Assembly: GCA_964195995.1 (NCBI GenBank)
Contig: CAXMQS010000060.1
Coordinates: forward strand, 1-40,868
Length of the DNA stretch: 40,868 nt
Origin: CAXMQS01 sp964195995
GTDB lineage: Bacteria; Actinomycetota; Acidimicrobiia; Spongiisociales; JAOTWH01
Direction of reading: 5' to 3'
Part shown: piece by piece, positions 22,489 to 30,074 of the stretch
How the letters are laid out: every line of letters starts with the position of its first letter
Numbering within the stretch: the stretch's first letter is position 1
The notes under the pieces: generated by a model
Told to the model about the DNA's origin: nothing
The model's input: the letters and a program-made list of their open reading frames with translations, nothing else
The model's database searches: none
Program-made: the position numbers and the translations under genes

Positions 22489-22549
22489 GCGCCCGGCACA
22501 ATTACGAGTGGTCGCAGAGGCCACAGCAGAGAAGAAAGAGCGAAACAAG

Positions 22550-23002
22550 ATGAGTGCAAACAGTGTGACCCTGATCGGCAACCTGGTCGATGATCCAGAG
22601 CTTCGTTTCACCCCGTCGGGTGTGGCGATGGCCAAGCTGCGGTTCGCCGTGAACCGGCGCTACCAGCGCAACGGCGAATGGCAGGAAGACACGAGCTTCT
22701 TCGGAGGCACCCTGTGGCGTGACGCCGCCGAGAACGCCGCCGAGTCTCTACAGAAGGGGATGCGGGTGATCATCACCGGTCGCCTCGAGCAGCGCACCTG
22801 GGAGACCCAGGAGGGCGACAAGCGGTCGATCGTCGAGGTTTCCATCGACGAAGTCGGACCATCGCTGCGCTGGGCGACAGCCTCGGTGACCAAGACCGCC
22901 AAGACCGGCGATTGGGCCGGCGGCGACAACAAGCAGTCCAGCGAAGCCCCAGTCCCGGCGGCGGCGCCGGCCGGCGGCGCTCCAGACGAGGCGCCTTTCT
23001 AG
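22550..23002 (+). CDS. ssb: Single-stranded DNA-binding protein
   Basis: The 150-residue protein has an OB-fold domain (1-110: NSVTLIGNLVDDPELRFTPSG, AKLRFAVNRR, GTLWRDAAENAAESLQKGMRVIITGRLEQRTWE), followed by a flexible Ala/Pro/Gly tail and the tip DEAPF, a weakly acidic version of the partner-binding end. SSB coats single-stranded DNA during replication and repair. I chose ATG 22550 (AGAAAGAG upstream), since an earlier in-frame ATG lies within rpsF and adds unrelated sequence. The linker is shorter than in mycobacterial SSB. Confidence 0.96.
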   Translation: MSANSVTLIGNLVDDPELRFTPSGVAMAKLRFAVNRRYQRNGEWQEDTSFFGGTLWRDAAENAAESLQKGMRVIITGRLEQRTWETQEGDKRSIVEVSIDEVGPSLRWATASVTKTAKTGDWAGGDNKQSSEAPVPAAAPAGGAPDEAPF

Positions 23003-23020
23003 GCGCCAGCAGGAGGACAA

Positions 23021-23314
23021 ATGGCCAAAAGTCAAGGAGCACCTAGAAAGCGTCGCACGGACGCCGACAAGGGTCGACGCGTGACCAAGAAGCCTTGCTA
23101 CTTCTGCAAGGAGAAGGTGGGCTACGTCGACTACAAAGATGTCGCCCTAATGAAGAAGTACGTCTCGGATAGGGCCAAGATCCGGGCGCAACGCGTTTCG
23201 GGCAACTGCCCTCGCCACCAGCGCGCCGTAGCGCAGGCCGTGAAGGTTGCCCGCGAGATGGCCTTGATCCCCTACGTGGTCAACACCGAAGGCAAGATGG
23301 GGGGTCGTCGGTGA
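23021..23314 (+). CDS. rpsR: 30S ribosomal protein bS18, zinc-binding (C+) form
   Basis: The 97-residue protein has the bS18 core (DYKDVALMKKYVSDRAKIRAQRVSGNCPRHQRAVAQAVKVAREMALIPYV). It retains a complete potential zinc site: C26 and C29 in PCYFC, and C63 and H66 in NCPRH, so this is the C+ form. Organisms with a C+ protein often have a cysteine-free paralogue induced under zinc limitation; none is in this window. AGGAGG five bases before the ATG is a strong ribosome-binding site. Its end overlaps rplI by 4 bp. Confidence 0.96.
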   Translation: MAKSQGAPRKRRTDADKGRRVTKKPCYFCKEKVGYVDYKDVALMKKYVSDRAKIRAQRVSGNCPRHQRAVAQAVKVAREMALIPYVVNTEGKMGGRR

Positions 23315-23757
23315 AGCTCATCCTGCGCGAGAACGTTCCCGACCTCGGCAAGATCGGCGACATTGTCGATGTCGCCGAAGGCTACGGGCGCAACTATCTC
23401 GTGCCGCGCAGCCTTGCGGTCAAAGTCACCAAGGGCGCCATCGCCGAGGCTGAGAAGGTCCGCAGGACCCGCGACGAGGTGGAGACTCGAGAGCGAGAAG
23501 CCGCCGACGCGCTGGCGGAGTCGCTCAATGGAACGAGGGTTGTAGTCGCTGCCAACGCCGGCGATGAAGGCAAGCTCTTCGGTTCCATCGGAGCATCCGA
23601 CATCGTCGAAGCTCTCAAGAAGGTGACGGGCATCGAGGTCGACCCACACATACTGAAGGTCGAAGCTCCGATCAAGGAGATCGGCCTGCACATGATCGAT
23701 GGCTCACCGCACCCCGACGTTCAGTTCCAATTAACCCTTGATGTGATACCTGCCTAG
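23311..23757 (+). CDS. rplI: 50S ribosomal protein bL9
   Basis: The 148-residue protein has the usual N-terminal rRNA-binding domain (MKLILRENVPDLGKIGDIVDVAEGYGRNYLVPRSLA), a long connecting helix rich in Ala/Glu/Arg (about 40-75), and a C-terminal domain (80-148, with GDEGKLFGSIGASDIVEAL). The start is GTG within the GTGA overlap with rpsR. It has the normal length and is followed by dnaB after 9 bp. Confidence 0.97.
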   Translation: MKLILRENVPDLGKIGDIVDVAEGYGRNYLVPRSLAVKVTKGAIAEAEKVRRTRDEVETREREAADALAESLNGTRVVVAANAGDEGKLFGSIGASDIVEALKKVTGIEVDPHILKVEAPIKEIGLHMIDGSPHPDVQFQLTLDVIPA

Positions 23758-23766
23758 AAGGAAGAC

Positions 23767-25119
23767 ATGACGCTCCAAGTCGAAGGCGCCCGTACTTCCC
23801 CCCTAGTGCCACCACACAACATCGAAGCCGAGGAGAGTGTCCTCGGCGCATCCATGCTGTCGCAAGACGCGGTTTCGCTTGCTCTGGAGCGTCTCCACGC
23901 CGAGGACTTCTATCGACCAGGCCATCAGCTGATCTTCGAGGCAATCGCCAGCCTCTTCGACGGCAGCCAGCCGATCGACGCCATAACGGTGTCCGACGTG
24001 CTGCGTCGCCGTGAGCAATTGGACCGCATAGGTGGCGTCGGCTTCATAACCACCCTCCTCGACTCGGTGCCGGCGACCTCCAATGTCGACTACTACGTCG
24101 GCGTCGTCGAGGAACACGCCCTGCGTCGTCGACTGATGGGCGCCGGCACCAAGGTCGGAGAGCTTGCTCTGTCGCTCGATCAGGAGATCGCTGACGTCAT
24201 CGACCAGGCCGAACAGACGGTCTACGGAGTAGCCGAACGACGCATAGGCGAAGGTCTCCAGGTGATCGATCCGCTGCTCAATGCCGCGCTCGAGAAGGCG
24301 GAAGAGATGTCGGGTGCCGACGGCATAACCGGCTTGTCCACCGGATTCCGCGACCTCGATCAGAAGCTGGCCGGGCTCCAGGCAGCCAACCTCGTTGTGA
24401 TCGCCGCCCGCCCGTCGATGGGTAAGACGTCACTGGCGCTCAACATCATCTCCAATGTGGCCATGCGCGATGAGCCAGCTGCCATCTTCACCCTGGAGAT
24501 GAGCCGCGAGGAGGTGGCCCAGCGTCTGTTGTGTGCTACCGCACGTGTCGACTCCCAAAAGCTGCGCACCGGAGATCTAACCCAGGGCCAGTGGGCCAAG
24601 CTGACCCACGCCGCCGGCGCCCTGTACAACAAGCCTGTCTACATCGACGACTCGGCGTCGCTAACGGTCACCGAGATCCGAGCGAAGTGCCGGCGCCTGC
24701 AGCGGCAGCGAGGCCTCAAGTTGGTTGTTGTCGACTACATGCAGTTGATGCACGGCGGAGCCAGGATCGAGAATCGCCAGCAAGAGATCGCCGAGATCAG
24801 CCGCAACCTCAAGAACCTCGCTCGAGAACTGCATATCCCGGTCATCGCCGTTTCACAGCTCAACAGATCGTTGGAGTCAAGGGAGAACAAGCGTCCCCGC
24901 CTTGGGGACCTGCGTGAGTCGGGCGCGATCGAGCAGGACGCCGATGTGGTCATGTTCATCTACCGCCATGAGTACTACCACCCAGAGGCTCAAGAGAGCC
25001 TGGGTATGGCCGAGGTCGAGGTCGCCAAGCACCGATCGGGTGCTGTGGGGAGGGTGGACATGACCTACCTTCCGGAGTTCACCCTCTTCGCCGATATGGG
25101 TCGCGACGTCAGCGCTTAG
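23767..25119 (+). CDS. dnaB: Replicative DNA helicase DnaB
   Basis: The 450-residue protein unwinds DNA at the replication fork. The N-terminal domain (about 15-115) begins PPHNIEAEESVLGASML, a linker follows, and the RecA-like C-terminal motor has Walker A RPSMGKT (215-221), FTLEMSREEVAQRLL, Walker B LVVVDYMQLM, and the arginine-finger/DNA-binding region with QLNRSLESRENKRPRLGDLRESGAIEQDADVV. No intein interrupts the sequence, unlike mycobacterial DnaB. AAGGA precedes the ATG. It ends the ribosomal-protein cluster. No clear terminator is visible in the 81 bp before the next gene. Confidence 0.97.
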   Translation: MTLQVEGARTSPLVPPHNIEAEESVLGASMLSQDAVSLALERLHAEDFYRPGHQLIFEAIASLFDGSQPIDAITVSDVLRRREQLDRIGGVGFITTLLDSVPATSNVDYYVGVVEEHALRRRLMGAGTKVGELALSLDQEIADVIDQAEQTVYGVAERRIGEGLQVIDPLLNAALEKAEEMSGADGITGLSTGFRDLDQKLAGLQAANLVVIAARPSMGKTSLALNIISNVAMRDEPAAIFTLEMSREEVAQRLLCATARVDSQKLRTGDLTQGQWAKLTHAAGALYNKPVYIDDSASLTVTEIRAKCRRLQRQRGLKLVVVDYMQLMHGGARIENRQQEIAEISRNLKNLARELHIPVIAVSQLNRSLESRENKRPRLGDLRESGAIEQDADVVMFIYRHEYYHPEAQESLGMAEVEVAKHRSGAVGRVDMTYLPEFTLFADMGRDVSA

Positions 25120-25200
25120 GGTCAGTCGCTTTCCCCGTCGCTGTGCCGACGACCTCCCTTCGTCGACTAGATTCTCACTCCTCGCATTGAGAGGCCTGCC

Positions 25201-26355
25201 TTGTCGCCACAGCATTTGACTCCGGATCCGGGTGCCGTACCCCGACTAGAGGGCTTTCTGTCGGACCGAACCTCGCCGACACCGATGGTCGATATCACTG
25301 TTGAGCCAACTTTGGTCTATGTCGAAGAAGGTAGGCATGGGCGCCACCTCAACTTCGACTTCTTGCTGTCTGGCCTAACAGATCGGACCCTGGAGTTGGT
25401 GTTCTTGAAGGTCGCCGTGTACGACGACGATGGACTTGTCACCTATCGCTACCTCAACCGCAACGCCGTTGGGCCCGCAGGCATTGACACGTTGGTATCG
25501 ACTCAACTACGGGGGAGAGAGCCCCTCGGCCTCTTCAACCCGTTTCACACCTTCCCTCTTGACTTGCCGCTAGATCGCCTTCGGTACATGTTCACTTTTC
25601 GCGACGTCGATACCGCCGAGGAGTTCTATCACGGCGATATCGAGGTGATGCCCTCAGTCTTCAGCCAAACGGTTGAGCTCGAGCTGCCGGTCAGGGGGCT
25701 CGTTACGGTGCTCGATGGCCATGACTACTTCTCGCACCACCGCCGGTTCGATATGGAGACGGCTCGCACGGCCACGAAGGGAGCAATGCAGTCCAACTTC
25801 GCCCGCTTCGCATTGGACTTCGTTCATATCGGCGAGGATGGGAATACTCGCGCGATGTCCGAAGGGGAGCGGGAGGCCAACTACGATTTTCGATTCCCCG
25901 ACGCCAGACGGTTCTACTCGGACGGAGCACCCGTTTACGCTCCTGCCGGAGGAGAGGTGGTAGCGGTCGTTGATGGCCAACCTGACCTCTACGACCAGGT
26001 ATTCGATTTCGATGCGGCAGTAGCGGCCAACCGGGTCCACGACCTTGCCGGCAACTACGTGGTAATTCGGCATAACGACAATGAATTCAGCCATATGTTC
26101 CACTTCTTGAACGGCAGCATCGGGGTGGGTGTTGGTCAACGGGTTGGGGCTGGCGACCTGTTGGGCCGCATTGGGTTCTCTGGGGCGGCCACCGTCTACT
26201 CGCATCTCCACTATCAACTGATGGACGGTCCGGATTTCTTGATGGCGCAATCTCTTCCGGCACGTTTCCGAGAGGTCACCCTGGTAAGTGGAGGCACGCG
26301 GGAAGAGGCGTTCAATGTGGCAATCGACACCGGGGACATCATCCTGGCGGGGTGA
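25201..26355 (+). CDS. M23-like (LytM-fold) protein with N-terminal beta domain; hydrolase activity doubtful
   Basis: The 384-residue protein has no signal peptide. Its first ~170 residues look like a beta-sandwich of unknown type. The C-terminal part (about 185-384) resembles an M23 peptidase: GAPVYAPAGGEVVAVVDG, NYVVIRHNDNEFSHMFHFLNGS, VGQRVGAGDLLGRIGFSG and SHLHYQL with H335-L-H337. The first zinc motif HxxxD is not evident; the equivalent segment reads RFALD (202-206), with Arg at the His position. Such proteins may bind instead of cut peptidoglycan. The start is TTG with GAGAGG upstream; ATG 25285 is an alternative. Codon use is more AT-tolerant than the preceding operon, suggesting a separate origin. 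Confidence 0.7.
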   Translation: MSPQHLTPDPGAVPRLEGFLSDRTSPTPMVDITVEPTLVYVEEGRHGRHLNFDFLLSGLTDRTLELVFLKVAVYDDDGLVTYRYLNRNAVGPAGIDTLVSTQLRGREPLGLFNPFHTFPLDLPLDRLRYMFTFRDVDTAEEFYHGDIEVMPSVFSQTVELELPVRGLVTVLDGHDYFSHHRRFDMETARTATKGAMQSNFARFALDFVHIGEDGNTRAMSEGEREANYDFRFPDARRFYSDGAPVYAPAGGEVVAVVDGQPDLYDQVFDFDAAVAANRVHDLAGNYVVIRHNDNEFSHMFHFLNGSIGVGVGQRVGAGDLLGRIGFSGAATVYSHLHYQLMDGPDFLMAQSLPARFREVTLVSGGTREEAFNVAIDTGDIILAG

Positions 26356-26669
26356 TGCGCCTGCTCCCCTCCGCGTTGTTCGAAGGTCGAGGGTTCGATC
26401 CCCTCCCGGCCCACTCGAGGTGCCTATTAGGGAGGGTTCGGTGTCCCCTTCCGCCGTTAGCCCGAGTTCGATGTTGTCAGAGTGAGGTCTGTTGGTCCCG
26501 TTCAGCTGGAGCTACACCAGTCGACAAGCCTTGATCTCATAGCGATATGCCTGGTTGCTAGGCCCAGCGCAACATAGGGAGGTACTGGCCCAAGATGGGT
26601 AGTGGCTGCCGATGCGGAAGCGGCTGTCTTTTGGCACGATGACGGTGTCATAAAGAGAAAGACAGGACC
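26356..26669. other. 314-bp gap holding a tRNA 3' remnant
   Basis: Apart from the tRNA-like fragment at 26384-26413, I see no gene, terminator or clear promoter here. The base composition is lower in GC than the neighbouring housekeeping genes. It separates the M23-like gene from a small putative gene and the LuxR-type regulator. Confidence 0.55.
26384..26413 (+). pseudogene. tRNA 3' half remnant (variable loop, T arm, acceptor 3' strand)
   Basis: AGGTC-GAGGG-TTCGATC-CCCTC-CCGGCCC-A reads as variable loop, a perfect 5-bp T arm with the canonical TTCGATC loop, a 7-nt acceptor 3' strand and a discriminator A without encoded CCA. The matching 5' acceptor GGGCCGG and a D arm are absent upstream, where the M23-like gene ends 28 bp before. 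This may be an attachment-site duplication left by an integrated element, or a decayed tRNA. Confidence 0.55.
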
Positions 26670-26852
26670 ATGTATCCGCATTCAGAACATCTCACCCGAA
26701 CAATCATCGATGATCGCCTGCGCAATAGCGCCCGGCGTCGCCAGATTCGTGACCTCACGACCCAAGACATGGACGAGCGCAGTGGCTGGGTCGCCCGCAT
26801 CCTCAACTTCCGTATCTCGGCGCAACGGGCCGGGACCAACCCAGCTCAGTAG
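26670..26852 (+). CDS. Small basic protein of unknown function (60 aa)
   Basis: The frame starts MYPHSEHLTRTIIDDRLRNS, continues with an Arg-rich helix (ARRRQIRDL), and ends at TAG. The beginning resembles the many short actinobacterial proteins that start MY..H...II.DR and have a helical Arg-rich middle; no function is known for those. AGGA lies close before the ATG. It lies 66 bp upstream of the LuxR-type regulator on the same strand. Its shortness and lack of a recognised family keep confidence low. Confidence 0.4.
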   Translation: MYPHSEHLTRTIIDDRLRNSARRRQIRDLTTQDMDERSGWVARILNFRISAQRAGTNPAQ

Positions 26853-26918
26853 GCGACTCAACGATCCTCGCACTTAGCGGCATCGCCTGAGCGACTGGGA
26901 TAGCTGTACGATCGTTGG

Positions 26919-29498
26919 ATGGAGCTGTACGAGCGAACGGGGGAGCTCGAGGTTCTCGCGTCCGCACTCGACGCGGCGGCTGACAGTCGGGGCTCGGTTG
27001 TGTTCGTCGGCGGTGAATCCGGGATCGGCAAGACCAGTCTCATCCGCGAGTTCTCCCGTCCCCTTGGCGATGATGCCCGCGTTCTATGGGGAGCGTGCGA
27101 TGACCTTTCGACGCCGCGGACCCTTGGACCATTCCGCGACATCGCCAGCGAGCTCGGCGGAGATCTCCGCGAGATGCTCGCAGCAGGTAAGCCACCGTCT
27201 GAGCTATTCGACACTGTGATGGATGCACTCGACGCGGGTATGAGACCAACGGTGGCCGTTATCGAAGATGCCCATTGGGGCGACGGTGCCACGTTCGACA
27301 TGTTGAAGTTCCTCGGCCGCAGGATCGGCCGTCGATCGGTGGTGCTGATAGTCACCTACCGCGACAATGAAGTCACCGCTGACCATCCACTGCGACTGAT
27401 GGCGGGTGACTTCGCAGCCGACGAGGTCCACCGACTAACCCTGGCACCCCTGTCGAAATCGGCGATTGAGTCCATGGGTGCCGGCTACTCGAGCACGCCC
27501 GAGGAGTTGCACGAAGCCACGGGAGGTAACCCGCTCCTCGTCAGCGAAGCGCTGGCAAACCCCGAGTCGGCGCTTACCGAGAACGTTCGCGATTCCGTGG
27601 TCGCCCGACTCGCACGTTTGTCAGCCGGGGCGAGGGAGGTTGCCGAGGTAACAGCAGTGGTGCCCGGGCAGATCGAGAGATGGGTGCTCGGTGAGGTGCT
27701 CGACGAATCTGCTGAGTCCCTAGTCGAGTGTCGGGATCGGGGGCTACTGGAGTTCGACGATCGAGCTGTTTGGTATCGCCATGAACTCGTTAGAGCGGCC
27801 GCCGAGGAGTCCCTTTCGGCCGATCGGCGCACAGCTCTCAACAAAGGGATCATGAGCGCTCTCATCGCTCGAAAAGGCGACGTGGCACGGATCGTCCATC
27901 ACGCCCGCATCGCTAACGATGGGGCGGCGCTGGTCCGATTCGCTCCTGCGGCAGGACGACTGGCGTCAGCTGCAGCGTCGCATCGCGAAGCGGTCTCGCA
28001 TTTCAGGCTTGCTATCGAACACTTGGAGCTTCTCGAGGAAGAGGACCAGGCTCGGCTTCTCAGGGACTTCGCCATCGAATGCCACTCGACTAGCCAGGCC
28101 GCCGAGGGCCTCCTCGCAGCACAGCAGTCACTTGAGAAGTGGAGGTCGCTCGGCGACATCGAGCGTCAGGGTGAGATGTTGCGCTGGCTTTCACGCCTCC
28201 ACTGGTGGCTCGGCGATGTCGAGGAAGCCGAGCAGGCCGGCATCGACGCGGTCGAGATACTCGAAACACTCCCACCATCGACCCACCTTGCGATGGCCTA
28301 CAGCAACCTGGCTCAACTGCACATGTTGTCGCAGCGCCTGGAACCGACCGTGCATTGGGCCACCAAGGCGATCGACCTAGCTCGGGCGTTGGATGATCAC
28401 CTAACCCTCGCCCATGCTCTGAACAACCTCGGTAGCGCTCGGGGACGGGTGGGGGACCTTTCCGGCCTCGCCCTGGTGGAGGAGAGCCTGGCGCTGTCGA
28501 TTCGAGAGGGCCTCGACGAGGCTGGTCGGGCGTTCGCCAATCTGATATGGACCGCGCTCGACTACCACGACTACGACACGGCGGAGCGCTACATAAAGGA
28601 CGGTCTCGCCTACGTCGAAGAGCGGGAGTTGGAAGGTTCGATCTACTACCTACGAGCGGAGAGAGCCCGTCTCCACTTCGAACGCGGCGAATGGGCGAGC
28701 GCCGAGGACGACGCCCGCTGGGTCCTGAGCCGGCCCGAGGTGGCTGGTGTTCCACAGATGCCCGCCCGCGCCACTCTGGCGAAACTCGAGGTACGCCGGG
28801 GAGATCGGGCCGCGGCCGAAACGGTCAACACCGCTTGGGAGATGGCTCTCCCAACAGGCGAGCTGCAGCGGATAGCGCCTGTGGCGACGGCCCGCGCCGA
28901 GCTGGCGTGGCTGAGCGGGCACGACGGTGAGATCGCAGCCGCAGTGACCGATGCCTACGAGTTGGCCAAGGAAGCCAAGCAGCCGTGGGTGACCGATGAG
29001 TTGGCTTTTTGGATGTGGCGCTCAGGTACAGAGGTCAAGAGTCTGGAGGTTGGCGACACCCCGTACGGCTCACAGATGCATGGTCGGTGGGAGGAGGCGG
29101 CGGACAGATGGGACCGCCTTGGGTGCCCCTATGAAGCTGCGGTCGCCCGTTGCGACTCGACAGAGCCGGCATCCCTGCTGGCCGCGCTGGAGATCTTCGA
29201 TGAGTTGGGTGCGGCACCGGCGGCTGCGTTGGTACGGCGTTCACTACGGGACTTAGGTGTCCAGGGAGTCCCGAGAGGGCCCAGGCGGGAGACGCGGGCC
29301 AACCCGGCAGGTCTGACACCGCGCCAGGTCGATGTGCTCAAGCTTGTGGCCGAGGGGCTTACCAACGCCGAGATCGGCGAGGCGCTGTTCGTATCGCCCA
29401 AGACGGTGGATCATCATGTTTCGGCTGTGCTCGCCAAGCTTGGGGTGTCGTCTCGTCTTGAGGCGGGGGCAGCGGCGCTGGAGATGGATCTCGGGTAA
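26919..29498 (+). CDS. LAL-type (ATP-binding) LuxR-family transcriptional regulator
   Basis: The 859-residue protein has an N-terminal STAND-like ATPase (Walker A GGESGIGKT 31-39, Walker B VAVIEDAHW 112-120, and the GNPLLVSEAL stretch), a long middle of TPR-like helices (about 300-700, e.g. LAMAYSNLAQLHMLSQRLEP and LAHALNNLGSARGRVGDL), and a C-terminal LuxR helix-turn-helix (799-859: LTPRQVDVLKLVAEGLTNAEIGEALFVSPKTVDHH). These large regulators usually activate catabolic or secondary-metabolite genes in response to an inducer. TACGAT six bases before the ATG is placed as a -10 for leaderless transcription. The target genes are not evident. Confidence 0.92.
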   Translation: MELYERTGELEVLASALDAAADSRGSVVFVGGESGIGKTSLIREFSRPLGDDARVLWGACDDLSTPRTLGPFRDIASELGGDLREMLAAGKPPSELFDTVMDALDAGMRPTVAVIEDAHWGDGATFDMLKFLGRRIGRRSVVLIVTYRDNEVTADHPLRLMAGDFAADEVHRLTLAPLSKSAIESMGAGYSSTPEELHEATGGNPLLVSEALANPESALTENVRDSVVARLARLSAGAREVAEVTAVVPGQIERWVLGEVLDESAESLVECRDRGLLEFDDRAVWYRHELVRAAAEESLSADRRTALNKGIMSALIARKGDVARIVHHARIANDGAALVRFAPAAGRLASAAASHREAVSHFRLAIEHLELLEEEDQARLLRDFAIECHSTSQAAEGLLAAQQSLEKWRSLGDIERQGEMLRWLSRLHWWLGDVEEAEQAGIDAVEILETLPPSTHLAMAYSNLAQLHMLSQRLEPTVHWATKAIDLARALDDHLTLAHALNNLGSARGRVGDLSGLALVEESLALSIREGLDEAGRAFANLIWTALDYHDYDTAERYIKDGLAYVEERELEGSIYYLRAERARLHFERGEWASAEDDARWVLSRPEVAGVPQMPARATLAKLEVRRGDRAAAETVNTAWEMALPTGELQRIAPVATARAELAWLSGHDGEIAAAVTDAYELAKEAKQPWVTDELAFWMWRSGTEVKSLEVGDTPYGSQMHGRWEEAADRWDRLGCPYEAAVARCDSTEPASLLAALEIFDELGAAPAAALVRRSLRDLGVQGVPRGPRRETRANPAGLTPRQVDVLKLVAEGLTNAEIGEALFVSPKTVDHHVSAVLAKLGVSSRLEAGAAALEMDLG

Positions 29499-29542
29499 TA
29501 GCCAGGCAGGTAGCCGCCAAGCGTTCGCTCGGTGCCCTCGCT

Positions 29543-29554
29543 GCGCTCGAGCGC
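29543..29554. repeat. 12-bp palindrome in gap before the SRPBCC gene
   Basis: GCGCTCGAGCGC lies in the 98-bp gap, within a CGCTC-rich stretch similar in style to that before 13919. It may be a regulatory site or a low-complexity remnant. Confidence 0.35.
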
Positions 29555-29596
29555 TCTTGCTAGGTTCGTTCCCTTCCCGCGAACAGAGAGAGACAC

Positions 29597-30037
29597 ATGA
29601 CCATGCGACGCAAGGCCTCGGGCCGATTCGAGCTGCCGATCTCGGCAGCTGAGGCGATCGACTACTTCACACCCGAGGGCGAACGAGCCTGGGTCCCAGA
29701 ATGGAACCCGATCTACCCCACAGGGGACCCCTCCGAGTCGTCCGGCACCGTGTTCACGACTAACGCCGGGGGGGTGGACACAGTCTGGGTTGTCCACCGC
29801 GTGGACCGAGGCGGGTACTCGTCGGCATATTCGCGGATCACCGTCGGTCACCATGCAGGCACGGTGCACGTTCGATGCGAGGACCTAGGCAGCGGACGAT
29901 GCGCAGTTTCGGTGGAATACGACATGACCCTTCTCCCGGGAAGCGACCCGACAGAACTGGATGCATACGACGAGCCGTCCTTCGCAGGCATGATGGACGA
30001 ATGGGCAACCGAGGTCAGCCGAACCCTGTTGGCCTAA
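29597..30037 (+). CDS. SRPBCC/START-like family protein
   Basis: The 146-residue protein has the helix-grip pattern: GRFELPISAAEAIDYFTPEGERAWVPEWNPIYPTG at the N-terminus, middle strands VFTTNAGGVDTVWVVHRVDRG and SAYSRITVGHHAGTVHVRCEDLG, and a long C-terminal helix (FAGMMDEWATEVSRTLLA). Family members bind hydrophobic ligands or act as small enzymes. The EWNPIYPTG stretch is often seen in polyketide cyclase/dehydrase-like members. No partner enzyme is adjacent; the LuxR regulator precedes it by about 100 bp and could control it. Ligand unknown. Confidence 0.8.
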   Translation: MTMRRKASGRFELPISAAEAIDYFTPEGERAWVPEWNPIYPTGDPSESSGTVFTTNAGGVDTVWVVHRVDRGGYSSAYSRITVGHHAGTVHVRCEDLGSGRCAVSVEYDMTLLPGSDPTELDAYDEPSFAGMMDEWATEVSRTLLA

Positions 30038-30074
30038 GTCCGCGATGACACACGCCGGACCCCGTCCGTCGCAA

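Noticed and set aside
26338..26413. Complete tRNA gene at the end of the M23-like gene
   Set aside because: Only the T arm and acceptor 3' strand are convincing; the expected 5' acceptor GGGCCGG, D arm and anticodon stem do not form.
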